Of a DNA stretch of 64,000 bases, positions 33,483-48,300 are shown piece by piece (positions within the stretch are counted from its first letter, which is position 1; each line of letters begins with the position of its first letter). The notes under the pieces were generated by a model. It was not told the DNA's origin and searched no databases. It saw only the letters and a list, made by a program, of their open reading frames with translations. Source of the DNA: Bimuria novae-zelandiae CBS 107.79 (taxonomy: Eukaryota; Ascomycota; Dothideomycetes; Pleosporales; Didymosphaeriaceae). A program made the position numbers and the translations under genes. The stretch spans positions 124,001 to 188,000 of the forward strand of contig ML976657.1 in the NCBI GenBank assembly GCA_010015655.1. Direction: 5' to 3'.

Positions 33483-36066
33483 TTACGAGTCCGGGTTGCT
33501 AAACTCTTCCGGCCATGTCCAAGCTTCAAGATCCTCGGGATCCAGACCCTCGTGGAAAGCGTAGTTCTTCGCCTTGACCTGCTTGTCCAACAATGCCTCT
33601 CTCGCGGCTGCACCTTTGTTGCCGAGTCCAGGTAGGTGATCAATAGCATGGATAGCGAGGCTAAACCGATCAACGCCGTTGCGAATAGCCAGCTCGAGAG
33701 GGGTATCGATGTTACCCTTCTCCTTGTATCCGCACACATACAGATTGGACTGACCCTTGCGTTGGTAGGTCATGCGATGAACGATGCCTGGGTACGAATG
33801 GAAGTTGAAGATGATGGGCTTATCGTCCGTGAAGATGGCCTTGAATTCATTATCCTTCAAACCATGTGGGTGCTCGTTTGGTGAAATAAGTTTAAACAAG
33901 TCGACAACGTTGACGAAGCGGATCTTGAGGTCGGGGAGATGCTCGCGAAGGAGAGCAGTTGCGGCGAGAGCTTCCGCAGTGACTACATCACCGCAAGAAG
34001 CCATGACAAGATCAGGCTCCTCTCCCTGGTCGTTGCTCGCCCATGGCCAAATACCGACGCCCTTGGTGCAATGGGCAATAGCTTGTTCTTTGTTGCAGAA
34101 TTGCAGATGTTCCTGCTTATCAGCCACAATGACGTTTACGTAGTTCGAGCTGCGCAAACAGTGATCCATCGTGGAGAGTAAGCAGTTTGCATCCGGCGGA
34201 AGATATATGCGGACGACCTCAGGGCTCTTGTTGGCCACGACGTCCAAGAATCCTGGGTCTTGATGCGTGAATCCGTTGTGGTCTTGACGCCAGACGGTTG
34301 AGGTGAGAAGGATGTTCAGCGAGGGTACCTTACCCCTCCAGTCAACCTCAAGACACTTCTCCAGCCATTTGCAGTGTTGGTTGACCATGGAGTCGATGAT
34401 GTGAATGAATGGTTCGTAGCTGTTAAGCAGTCCATGTCGTCCGGAAAGGACATAGCCTTCGAGCCAACCCTGTCCTGTGTTAGTGGCAGCAAATAAATCT
34501 CTGCATGCCCACATACCTCGACTGTGTGTTCTGAAAGCATCTCCATTACACGTCCTGCAAACGCAAGGTTGCCTCCGTCTTGATCCTCTTCAAAGTAGTC
34601 ACCCATCCACACCTTTGCACCGGCCTGAGAGTGCAGTTAGCTTAGAATCTTATGGCCGCCATATTGTAGTTTTGACTCGATATGGTGATACATACCTCAT
34701 AGATTTCACCCAGCTTATTGGACTCCGTTTCGTCGGGGCCGAAAACGCGAAATTGGTCTTGGTTTTTCTCCACCACGTCTCTCAAGTACTTTGCAAACCT
34801 TCCCATGCTGCCAATCTTTGATGTAGCGTGCTTCTCTACCTCCACACAGTAGTCCCTCCAATCGGGCAAGTGCAATTTCTTCCGCAGGACACCGCCATTC
34901 GTGATTGGATTAGCGCTCATTCTGCGCGTCCCAGTAGGGGCGAGCTCTTTCAAGTCCGACCTGATCTTCCCACTGTCGTCGAACAACTTATCCGGGCCAT
35001 AACTTTTCATCCACTGTTCCAGCTTTTCCAGACTGGACTCGTTCTTAAGAACATCGGTAATAGGAACCTGGTGCGAGCGCCAGAAGCCCTCAAGGAAATG
35101 GTCTCCGATTTTGCGCGGGCCAGTCCATCCTTTTGGTGTTCGGAGGATGATCATGGGCCACATGGGCCTGAAGGCCTTTCCTGAGTCTCGAGCCTTTTTC
35201 TGGTACGACCTGATCTCAGTGACGCACTTTTCCAGTGTCGTTGCCATAGCTTGGTGCATTGTAGGCAAATCACTACCCTCAACAAAATAGGGCGTCCAGC
35301 CGTATCCTACAAAAAGCGCTTCGAGCTCTTTGTGGCTGATGCGTGATAGGACCGCGGGGTTGTTGATCTTGTATCCGTTCAGATGCAATACGGGAAGCAC
35401 CGCTCCGTCCGTGATGGGGTTGAGAAATTTGGTCGAATGCCAGCTCGTTGCAAGCGGACCGGTCTCAGACTCACCATCCCCGACCATCGTCAGGGTGATC
35501 AAATCAGGGTGGTCAAACACAGTGCCAAAGGCGTGTGATATTGAGTATCCAAGCTCACCACCCTCGTGCAAGCTTCCTGGTGTCTCTGGAGTTGCGTGCG
35601 AGCCAATGCCACCTGGGAACGAAAATTGCTTGAAGAATCGCCTCATGCCGTCGATGTCCTCGCTCTTATCCGGATACACTTCAGAGTAGGTGCCTTCGAG
35701 GTATGCATTTGACAAGACTGCAGGTGCTCCATGCCCGGGACCAGAGATGAAGATTGCGTTCAGATCGTATTTCTTGATCAAGCGGTTCATGTGAATGTAC
35801 GTGAAGCTTTGACCGGCGTCGGAACCCCAGTGACCAAGAAGACGCATCTTTACGTGATCGACAGAAAGAGGTTCGCGAAGCAGTGGGTTCTGCCTCAGAT
35901 AGATCATACCCAGACATAGGTACAATGTGGCGTGGAAATAGTCTGTGAGTTTGCTGACTTCGTCTTCGCTAAGTGGACTTTCGTTGACAGTGGCCCTTGC
36001 CTCGCCAAAGGGTGAGAGGCTCATGTCCCCCAGCTTTTCGGTAGCCTTCCCAATATCGGTAGACAT
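33483..36066 (-). CDS. Phosphoketolase (xylulose-5-P/fructose-6-P)
   Basis: A TPP-dependent enzyme cleaving xylulose-5-phosphate or fructose-6-phosphate with phosphate to acetyl phosphate plus glyceraldehyde-3-P or erythrose-4-P. It has 821 aa in three exons: 34696-36066, 34517-34624 and 33483-34469. N-terminal motifs are MIYLRQNPLLREPL, GHWGSDAGQSF, ISGPGHGAPA, SFPGGIGSHATPETPGS and GELGYS. The TPP site is VGDGESETGP, then HLNGYKINNP. The second exon encodes GAKVWMGDYFEEDQDGGNLAFAGRVMEM, and the last has LTSTVWRQDHNGFTHQDPGF, NVVDLFKL and HRMTYQRKGQ. Length is as expected for fungal phosphoketolases. It competes with the pentose phosphate pathway and upper glycolysis for sugar phosphates. 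Hexokinase is its divergent neighbour; no acetate kinase gene is seen in the window. Confidence 0.95.
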
Positions 36067-37133
36067 GTTGAGAACTCGGAGATGTTGGTGCTCCAACCTA
36101 GCCCGGGATCTGGCTGCCTTTGGACTCGAGTACGTGTGGCCCGCCGATGATGTAGCAGTCGGAACTGGGCGGAACGACTACGGTCAAAGTCTCCGAGTAA
36201 GTTGGACAAGGCTGGCCGATGGAACAGATGTAGAGCGAGGTACTGCAAGTAATCTAGGTATTTATCGCCAGCAGATGGACAGGTTGGGATGTGGCAGTAA
36301 CATGAACAGATGCGCGGTGGACGCAAAAGCCAGCTTTGCATTGCAGCTTCACCATCAATGTGTGTCGTATTGGTTTCGTCATGGCGTGTAATTTTATGTG
36401 CGCTTGCCTGGTGAGAATTTAATGGATGCATGAGGTGGAGTGACGCAGGGCGCGCTCACCCCACGTCACTCCCCGATTTGGTTTCGTGCCCTGGTGGTTT
36501 CCGACTTCCCCGGCTACCCCTCGCTATCGTTGGTGAGGACGTGTTCGTCTCAGCTGATTTCTAGCATACCTATCGCTGAGAAATGCGAATCGAAGTGGCT
36601 AAGAATATAGCGATGTTATCTGAAGATGGCCTCAACCACTATTTATCAGTTCACCAGTGGTTGATGGAGCGACCTCGGGACTGAGCTCGCAGCCTAGCCA
36701 CTCACGATGCCAACGCCAACGACCTGCATACCATAGGTATCAACGCAGAGAAAGACTCCACCGTGGCTCCGATGCGATGAATCGTACTCGTGTGATGTGT
36801 CACACATGGAACGCAATGATGCGTGCACATTCTCACCCTGACAAAACGAAAATAAGCAATGTCAAGACTTACGAAAGGACTTCGTCAAGGAATGTTGGAA
36901 AGAGCGACCCGTGGACCCGTCATGCCTGGCTCACGCACGTGGCGCGTCATCCCTCGGCTCAAATGCTGGGATGCTGAGATGCAGCCCCGCGTTCGTTCGG
37001 CAGCTTCCAGCGCGTGGGATATGGCGGCGGCTCAACAAGAGACAAGTCGCTGGTCCGACCCTTGTTCTCCAGGAATTCCTATCCGTAATTGGACTCCCGT
37101 CAAGGAAATATAGTGATTGAGAGAATACTCTGG

Positions 37134-37251
37134 GGCTCCGTACCGTACACCAGTTGCTCTCCGCGCTTTTTNNNNNNNNNNNNNNNNNNNNNNNNNNNNN
37201 NNNNNNNNNNNNNNNGGCTCCGTACCGTACACCAGTTGCTCTCCGCGCTTT
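37134..37251. repeat. 36-bp direct repeat flanking an assembly gap
   Basis: The same sequence of about 36 bp (starting GGCTCCGTACCGTACACCAG and ending CCGCGCTTT) occurs at 37134-37169 and again at 37216-37251, on the two sides of the N run (37172-37215). It is either a real tandem or direct repeat, or one locus duplicated by unmerged contig ends. Confidence 0.9.
37172..37215. other. Assembly gap (44 N)
   Basis: Undetermined bases between two identical flanks (see the repeat entry). Confidence 0.99.
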
Positions 37252-37537
37252 GTCAGCCCAGTATCCAATCCCTTCGTTTCTTTGCCCAAAAGCAACGGCA
37301 CAATCTGTAGCTAAAGTAGGTATTATGCTCCAAAAAAATTCTATCGCTCTCGTGCTGCTCTGAAAGCGCTCTAATATCCTTTTTGGCGTGCTCTGCATCC
37401 GTGTCAATAGCTAACTGCATCATCGGTAGGCTAGCTCACAAAGTCTGAACGGTCCTCCTCGCGATTGCGCGCACCCCTCGCTCCTGACAACGTTCAATCA
37501 ACTTTTTGCATATCCGAAAGAAACTCAGACGGTCAAG

Positions 37538-39197
37538 ATGGTCCTCGGCGCACGAAGAACGCCTTCTCGGAAGGGTACGATCGTTCTTTCCCACCCTACC
37601 GTACCCCGCGGCAATGCGGCTTCCTCTCTGCGGTTGCAACTTGGACAAGATGAATGCCAGGAATAACACGTGTGATAGGCTCGATGGCCGATGTGCCGAA
37701 GGATCTGCTGGACCAGATCCAGAAACTGGAGGATATTTTCATCGTGGACAGCAACAAGCTCAAAGAAGTCACCGACCAATTCGTCTCGGAGCTGCGTCGG
37801 GGTCTCGGTCAGAACGATGCAACAATTGTGGGTGCTTTCCGGTCTCGAACCACAGCAACTGATAATGACAGCCCATGAACCCAACATGGTGCATGGCGTT
37901 TCCTGACGGCAACGAAACCGGCACCTTCCTCGCGCTCGACATGGGCGGCACCAACCTCCGCGTTTGCGAAGTCACCCTCACCGAAGAGAAGGGCGAGTTC
38001 GACATCATACAATCCAAGTACCGCATGCCCGAGGAACTCAAGACGGGTACGGCGGATGAATTGTGGGGATATGTCGCGGACTGCCTGCAGCAGTTCATCG
38101 AGTACCACCATGGCGATGAGAAGATCGAGCAGCTGCCGCTAGGCTTTACATTCTCATACCCGGCGACGCAGAACTACATCGACCACGGCATCCTACAGCG
38201 GTGGACCAAGGGCTTCGACATCGACGGTGTAGAGGGTAAGGATGTCGTTCCTCCCTTCGAGGCCGCTCTTGCTGAGCGCGGTCTGCCCATCAAGCTCACT
38301 GCTCTCGTCAATGACACCACGGGCACCATGATCGCGTCCGCCTACACCGACCCGCTCATGCGCATCGGCTGTATCTTCGGAACGGGCTGCAACGGCGCCT
38401 ACATGGAAGACTGCGGGTCGATCCCCAAGCTCTCCCATATGAATCTGGACCCCTCACTTCCCATGGCCATAAACTGCGAATATGGCGCCTTTGACAACGA
38501 GCACAAGGTCCTTCCCCGTACCAAGTACGACATCATCATCGACAAGGAGTCTCCCCGTCCCGGCCAGCAAGCCTTCGAGAAGATGATCGCGGGGCTCTAC
38601 CTCGGCGAGATCTTCCGCCTCGTCTTGCTCGATCTGCACCAAACCCACGATTGCGAGTTCTTCGCGGGACAAGATATCAGCAAGCTGAAGAAGGCATACT
38701 CGCTTGACTCCGGATTCCTAGCCGCCATTGAGGAAGACCGCTTTGAGAACTTGAGCGACACCCATGACCTCATACAGAATACACTGTCCATCTCCTGCAC
38801 GAAGCCCGAACTCGAGCTTATCCGCCGCCTCGCCGAACTCATCGGGACCCGCGCCGCGCGTCTGTCGGCCTGTGGTGTTGCGGCCATCTGCAAGCACAAG
38901 GGCTGGGAGACTTGCCATGTGGGCGCTGACGGGTCGGTCTTCAACAAGTACCCGCATTTCAAGGTGCGCGGGGCCCAGGCTCTGAAGGAGATTCTGGACT
39001 GGCCGGAGCACCTGGGCAAGGGTAAGGGCGATCCGATTGAGATCCTGCCCGCCGAGGACGGAAGCGGTGTGGGCGCGGCATTGATCGCAGCGTTGACGTT
39101 GAAGCGAGTGCAGCAAGGGCAAGATGCCGGCATCAGGGATCCGGAGGCGATGAAGAAGGCTGCCGAGTTGGCTGCGAAAGTCAAGCCGTTCAAGTGA
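37538..39197 (+). CDS. hxk: Hexokinase
   Basis: Cytosolic hexose kinase (glucose or fructose plus ATP to the 6-phosphate), 503 aa in three exons: 37538-37574, 37679-37827 and 37872-39197. It starts MVLGARRTPSRKG, then GSMADVPKDLLDQIQKLE. The phosphate-binding motif is LALDMGGTNLR and the sugar-binding motif is LGFTFSYPATQNYIDHG. NDTTGTMIASAY carries the catalytic Asp, and GTGCNGAY and ADGSVFNKYPHF follow. The adenosine loop is EDGSGVGAALIAAL. The start of the third exon (PMNPTWCMAFP) matches fungal hexokinase-1 rather than glucokinase. Divergent from phosphoketolase; together they handle hexose entry and diversion of sugar phosphates (inference). Confidence 0.95.
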
Positions 39198-39562
39198 GCT
39201 GTCTGGCTCGGATTTATATGTAGGGCCACATAGACTTAATGGTCAGCAAAACCGTCCGAGAAAGCTATCCTTGGATGTGTTCTTCTATCAATGTGTGTCT
39301 CCTATGAGTATTGCACAATGACGGACGAGCTTTTACTGGCAAAAGCAGGCGCACCATCAACCAAGAGCACTACTACCTAACTCCCATTCATGCCTTGATT
39401 CATGCCTTGTACCATCCATGTCATGCATGCATCATGTCTCATACCTCATTTTGCCCTTCACCTTGCCATCCTATATAGCCAGATATCAGTTGCGTACACA
39501 TGGGTTTTGCGCTTTTCAAACTGTAGTGACATCAACGGTGATTCTTGTTGTAGTGTCGTCAA
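39198..39562. other. Convergent 3' region
   Basis: About 365 bp between the hexokinase and lysyl-tRNA synthetase stops; only 3' untranslated sequence expected. Confidence 0.5.
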
Positions 39563-41772
<2,210 letters not shown>

Positions 41773-42354
41773 GGTTGCAATTGTGTGTGTACGGCGAGCG
41801 TGTGTGTGAGTCTGAACGGCGAACTTTTTGGCGGGGTCGCGGGGCCAGAGGAGAGTTCGGATCAACGTTTCGCCGATGACTCATGTCGGGAATTGGGCCC
41901 AAGCCTCGTCTCCCGTCGAAAAGATGTTGTTTTCGATGCAGCACGACCTACCGCAATGGTTTATATACACATGTATATTCGATCACTTAGCAGATCTGAG
42001 ATGCAGCGTTTACTGTACAGCCCTGAGCTTAATAGGATTAGTTACGCAGGAGGGGTGGCTTCCTCACCCTGGCCGTACCTACCTATGGTACGAAATATGG
42101 TTTCATGAATCAAACTCAATCGAAAATCTGATGTGTTCTTGGTAGATTTGGGAGCTCATGTAAGTGTACTCAAACATTTGATGCGGTCGCGAGGTCGTAC
42201 GACTGAATCAAGGCCCCCACGCGCCCACGCCATCGCGATTGCGGGGGTGCCTGAGGCTGATCCTCCGGCCTACCATTAAGCCATTGTCGCGACTCCAGCG
42301 CAATTGTCTAATGTCCATCACCATCATGCTGTAAACCATTCCGAGGTCGACGCA
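41773..42354. promoter_or_regulatory. Divergent promoter, KRS1 and HET gene
   Basis: About 580 bp between two divergent start codons. No specific regulatory motif claimed. The right part contains ordinary leader sequence for the HET-domain gene. Confidence 0.35.
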
Positions 42355-44589
42355 ATGGCTGTTGACAGCATCTATGCACCGTTGCCCACCAACACCCAGA
42401 CTATTCGCCTGCTCCAATTGCACCCCGACGCGTTCAACAAGGACATCGAGTGCGAGCTTCTGGAACTGCCTATGGCTGAAGCGCGTGATCGCTATATTGC
42501 CATATCCTACACATGGGGAGTTGCTAACGCCACGAATCATACTTTCATTACATGCAATGGCGTGCGGGTCCTGGTGTCGGAAAATCTTTCGACGATACTT
42601 CGCCGACTTCGACACCCTCTTCTTCATGTAAATGTATGGGCAGATGCTTTGTGCATCAACCAAGCCGATGTTTCTGAACGGACACACCAAGTGGGCCTCA
42701 TGGGTCAGATCTATGCAAACAGTCCGGAAACCGTCGTCTGGCTTGGCGAACAAACCCAGAAGGATGAAGTCGGACAACGCTTTTGGAACTCCTACATCTC
42801 GACTGCGAACGAGACATATCAAGCGAACGGAGGACCGCCACGAGTAATCTGGCATGGGAATGCTGCTGATGATAACCTTTTGGACGAATATTTGCAAGAC
42901 TGCCTACACGACGATCTCAGTTCTGCTGACGTTCCGAACGATGTTTTCGGCGCCTTCTGTCTTATTTCATGCCTAGCGCAGGGTACCGAGGGTAGAGTGC
43001 TTGGGATGCTCAAACATGATGAGAGGAAACTATGGGCCCGATACGATCATTCACAAGGCTTCTACGATTTATTATCGGGAGATGTGTATGTAGTAGGCTC
43101 AAGATCGTCCAGAGTCTGGGCAGGGCTTGAAAAAATCATGATTAGGCCGTGGGTAAGTCTATTCCAAAGTTGGATCTTACTGCCTCATGGTTCATACACA
43201 CACTCTAACGGTATGTAGTGGTCTAGGATCTGGATCATTCAAGAGACTGTTCTCTCTCGTAAGGCGACTGTACATTATGGCCAGATCTCTGCGCCATGGA
43301 CCATGTTCGCGGAAGCAGCAAGGCGCTTTGCTCACGATCGCCAAACCCTCTGCCTCGATCTGTCAGGTGCCTTCCGCGGGCAAAGCATGTTGACCGCATT
43401 CAGCAACACTGTCCTTCGGATCGATAACGCGCGCCAAAACCACCAAATACTGCTTTCTCAGACAGACTTGCTATCATTGCTGTGGAGGTTTCGACCGCTT
43501 GAAGCGAGCGATAAGCGTGACAAAGTTTTTGCACTCCTTGGATTGGTGACAGATTGGCGAGGGCGATCTGCGATGCTTCCTGACTACCAGATGGACGTAG
43601 CCACCACTTTCGTGCAGACTTCAGCGCATAACATCCGAAGGACCAAATCACTCTCTGTTCTCGCGGGCGACCTGGAAGCCGTCTTGAATCGGAAAAGAGT
43701 CGAGGGCCTCGCATCGTGGGCGATGGACTGGTCCTTGCCTTGTCTTCCCGTGGAGATCGACAGGGTGAAGTCTCTCGAACTCTATCACGCCAGTGGAGGT
43801 CATACTAGCCCGGTGCGTCTACACAAGGAGCACTCGATACTAGAAGTGTCCGGCTCCTATTTTGACTACATCATTGCAGTGGGTGACGTAAGCCGCCACT
43901 CGCAAATCAATGAGACCCTCTCCGCGATTCGGAGCTGGAATCTTGAGATGCAGCGACACCAAGAGTTCCGCAGCTCGTACCCCACTGGATGCACTTATAA
44001 TGAAGCTTTCTGGAGGACGCTCATCGGCGATGCGGTCCACACTGATGTTCAGAATATTGATAGTAACACAGCAAATACCAACAAAACTTCCTGTCGCAGA
44101 GCGACGAGCGAGGATTTCGAGGCATACAGAGCATGGCGTATGTGGTCGCGCTGCATATCTCGCGACACGCTCAGCCGCACCGCGACATTCTCTCAGCAGG
44201 ACTTAGACGAAGGCATCTCATCAATTCACTACACCCTTAAGACCGCGACGACTTCGCGGCGGTTTTTCATCACTTCGAAAGGCTACATTGGGTTTGGTCC
44301 TAGAACAACACAGCTTGGTGACGAGGTATGGGTTTTGTCGAACAGCAAGGTACCTTTCATCCTGAGTGCTACCCATACGCCCGCGCAACTTCCGCACTTC
44401 GGTCGTTCGCATAGCATCAAAAAGTGCAGTGGTACACCAGTAACGACGCTTATCGGACGAAGCAGTCCCAACGGTGTTTGTAACGATGCTCATGGCTGCA
44501 GAAGGATGGTGGGCGATGCTTTCGTTTATGGGATTATGGATGGCGTCGATGCTTGTGCTGAAAGTATGAAGCAGTTTTACTTGGTCTAG
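42355..44589 (+). CDS. HET-domain (heterokaryon incompatibility) protein
   Basis: A 722-aa fungal HET-domain protein in two exons (42355-43152 and 43219-44589). The HET core starts after IECELLELPMAEARDRYIAISYTWG and includes NLSTILRRLR, VWADALCINQADVSERTHQVGLMGQIYANSPETVVWLGE, then MIRPWWSRIWIIQETVLSRKA across the splice site. The rest (about 390 residues) includes RDKVFALLGL, a common feature after the HET domain, and GDEVWVLSNSKVPFIL near the end. HET domains can trigger cell death on meeting non-self partners, but most members have no known incompatibility function. No NACHT or WD repeats are seen, so this is a solo HET type. The ATG at 42355 is chosen because upstream in-frame sequence has only non-ATG codons. 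Confidence 0.9.
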
Positions 44590-45384
44590 CCAAGTGGTGA
44601 CGGTAGGAGTTAATTCATTAGGTCACAATTAGATACCCCGTTTTGTTTAGTGCTGCCTTTGCGAAGCACACACAACCGTGCATGTCAAACCCTCACGGGG
44701 TGAAGGTACATTCCAGCATTGTCTGTCTAGTTTCCGAAGGGCTATAAATCCTGAGGCATGTGCGTGATGACAATACGGGCGCTGGAAACGGTGGTAGTGT
44801 TGTAGGCGCTGGCTAGGCACATGAGATGGACGCGACACCACCAGAGAGCCAAGTCGTCACTTACTCCATGGCATGTCTTCTTACACCATTACAAAGACGT
44901 TCCGGTGGTATGCATAGTCGAAACGAGAACTTCATTATGATTAGCAATCTAGTCCGAAGACCGTGCTTACATCTTAGCACAAACTATCCCTTCCAAACCC
45001 TCACTGATCCCACAGTGACACCCCAAATCACCAACAAAATACCTCCGAAACCGTCCAAACCGATCAAACCAAGGGTATCAAAGCGCAACTGAATGAAGGC
45101 TAGCTGGCTTATATGTTGAAACAAGGAAATATTACAGATTGCACCGTGTGGTGATGGTTATTGTGCGCATGAGCGCTTACGCATCTACAATTAGTGATTT
45201 TTTCCTTTCGAGGAAAACGAGAGTACAACAAAAGAAAAAGAGATGGAATGAGCGAGAAGCTTTTCCGTCAAACCAAGGGAAGAGAGCAAGGAAAGATGAG
45301 CGCAAAGCCAGGACGCGTGGTCGGCAGTAGCACATGGGTCGCGTGCAGTCGTTGTGGTCGGATCGACATAGACATCCAGGTCGT
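44590..45384. other. Convergent intergenic, nothing seen
   Basis: About 0.8 kb between the HET gene and the PH-domain gene 3' ends. Short frames without recognisable content. Confidence 0.4.
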
Positions 45385-48300
45385 TTAGAAGCCGCGGAAA
45401 GGATCGGCCATGAAGTCGTCATACACTCCTCCGGCGCGATTAACCTCGTTCACGCTCCACTGGCTACCGCGCCGCCTTCTGTGACCTGGATGGGGAATCG
45501 TCTGTCCAACTCGCTGGGATTGTTCTTTTCCCAGACTATCGTCAATGAACGCTTCCATGCGCACCGTGCCCATGCAATCGAAAAAGGGGCGAGTCGAGGT
45601 ACTGGCTTCCGATGTTCGGGTACTGGCAATGACACTCGTTGGATTGTACACAGAAGAAGGGACAGAAGGGGTTTGTCTGCTGCTGTACATGTCCGAGGAG
45701 CCTGAGGAGTATACGGAGGGTGGGGGTTGATGAGAGAATGTCCTATATGGCTGGGTGGGGCGAGGAGCGAGGGGCCCTGTAGAGCTCCTTTTCCTGCTAT
45801 GTAACGGGCCGCGTGGAATAGTGGGCGGATCTGCCGAGCTTTCTAACGGCTGTTCGGGTCGGAACGTGTTCAATTCGGGCATGGGCTCCATATATGACTG
45901 GTAGCGTTGGGCTACAGGGTTGGCTTTGCCTTTGGCAAGGCGGACTGAGTCCCGGACATGCGACCGACGGAGTGTGGCTCCGGTAGGACGATATGATGGT
46001 TCTTCCTCAGGAGGTGGCGCGGGAGGCACGGGCCCCAGTTCGGGAATTGGAGAGCTAGAATGCGCCAGGAAAGAGAGGGCTGTTAGCCAGAGATAATGTC
46101 GCTCTCGAGATATGGTTGTGAATTTGAGAGCACGCGCCGGGGTAAGGATCAGGATAGAACGGTTGAACAGGGCCTGCGTTCCTGCGCTACGTGGTATCGG
46201 TGTGTTGTCGACAACATCGAGGACGGACTGTATGGTAACTGATCAAGGCGTTAGTAAGTGGTCAAGCAAGTGCGCTACAGCAGACATACGTTTACGGCCT
46301 TTCGTGCCCATCAATGCAGGACCAGTTGTCGGCTGCTTGTTGCTCCACAGAATCGAGCGCTCATATGGCGATATCCATACCCATCGCTTGTGACGTACAC
46401 CATTGATGGTGGACACTGCCTCTTCTCCTGCTCTGGCGATGTCTGCCGGACTCTCCTGACCACCAAACGCCTTCCTCTTTCGTACATACTTCCACATCCA
46501 CTCACCGACCATAGTAGCAGCAATAGCATCGACAACACTGGCCTGGTAGTTAGCGCTGCTGGCAACTGATGCACCTGTCAGGGCTGTCTGAGTAGTAGTT
46601 GTGGAAAGCTGGTGGCGATGCCCAGACCGATATCCGCTGCTTACATCGCTATAGGCGGGTAAGGGCGGAAGAGATGGACTCGGAGGTATGGTAGGAGTAG
46701 CCGGTAGAGGTGGAGACCGACTTCGTGGGCGCCCAGATCTAGGCATGATCGCCGCTGATCGTACCTTCCGGAGGCTGTCCTTTCGTTGGTGTTGTCGTGT
46801 GCCGTACGGTCGGCGTCCTGCAAACGTGCCACTATTACGCGGCGTTGGACTTTGTGAACCCTCGCTCTTACTGAGTGGAAGCCTTCGAGAGCTTGATCGT
46901 GTAGGTACTGGGAACGGGGGCTTGGTGAGAAGTCCGTTAGTGTCGACGCTACCGATACTCGGACTGCGCGAACGCATGTGTGCTGTCGTTCCATTCTGGA
47001 TCATAGCTGATCGTCGAATACTAGGTTGACGACTGAGCTTTCCGACCTTGGCTGGTTTCTCCATAGAGCTACGCGCTGACAGTTGAGCGACCGAATCCTC
47101 CGAAGGTCGAGCAGGTGAGGGAGAAGGTTCTTTTTCCTCTGGAACAGGAGTAGGAGGGTTATTGAATACCTTTCCACTCTTCACGTTCCGCGATGAAAGC
47201 ATTGGCGTGGAGTACTGTGTATGGTACTGCCCCTCATCGCTGAGTTCGGCGTCTGACTCTTCCTCGTCTGAAGACGGCCCATCGAATCCAGCGAATAGAC
47301 TACTGGTTCGGAATGGTCTGCTGATTTGGATGTCTTTACTTCGGGTCAAAGGACCATTGTCATTGTTCCCTGGATACCGATCCTCAATCTTGTCGGTGGT
47401 TTTTTCAAGGAGAGCCTTGAGATCTTGCCTCGCAGACGGGACAGCTGTGCTCTTCTCTGCCCGATTCGAGTTGCTCTTGTTCGCGTAGCCTGCTAGTGTA
47501 CGCTCCTGGCGAGGCTCCGGTGTACCAGGCTTGGATGATATGGCTGAAGGCTGTAGATGGGGTGGCAGCTTATTGAAACGCCTGTCAACCATGATGGGTT
47601 CCGTCTGCATTCCGGTAGTGCGTGTGTTCGTTTTTAAATCAATAGTGGTCTGGGTAGCAGCGCTCTTTGTGCCCGGAGGTAGTATAGGCTCTTTAGGCGA
47701 CGAAGGAGTGGAAGACGGGGCGTGAATGGCTATCGAAGGAATCGATATCGGGACCGGAGGAGGTGCGCGCTTTGGTGGTGGCGATGTTTGCAATTCTTGC
47801 TTCGTTGCCTCAACAGCCTCAAGCTCGACGGTCTCAGTTTGTGTAGCAATAGAAGCAACTGGAGGTCGATCAGTGCGGGGTAAAGGAGCATCCTCAAACG
47901 AAGTCTCAATCTTAGGAGTGGCTGGAGGGCTTAAAGGCTGATCGCTGGTCTGGGAAGACGTCGATGTCATCAGTCTGGGCATCGTTGGAGGTTGGGAAGG
48001 TCCGGCTACTGGACTCGATGTAGCGGATACCCGCTTCTTCCTCTGATTAGCCTCAACTTCAGCTCTAGATGAGGCTCCGTCGTAAAGCTTGAAGGTCAAC
48101 GCTGATTCTGCCGTTTCGGGGCGCACAGGAGATGCTGGCGGAGAAGGCTGGACTCCAGTGTCGACATACTGAGGTTTGTATTCTGCGACTGGATCTGAAC
48201 GTTGCTCTTTTGGAGGTTCCGGATCCATGCTCGGTATTTCGACTGACTGCGGTCTTGGAGGAGGGAAAACCAAGGTGGCATCATGTGGGGCAACGGCGAC

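Larger units (their letters stand above)
36067..37537. promoter_or_regulatory. Long divergent promoter region, phosphoketolase/hexokinase, with gap
   Basis: About 1.47 kb between divergent sugar-metabolism genes. It contains the 44-N gap at 37172-37215 and its duplicated flanks. CCCCAC-type motifs (for example at about 36459-36464) match the loose CreA consensus, which is too short to be decisive. No coding gene seen. Confidence 0.35.

Noticed and set aside
36440..36520. CreA binding sites upstream of phosphoketolase
   Set aside because: CCCCAC/CCCCGG-type motifs are present, but the consensus is too short and the region too GC-rich to claim function.
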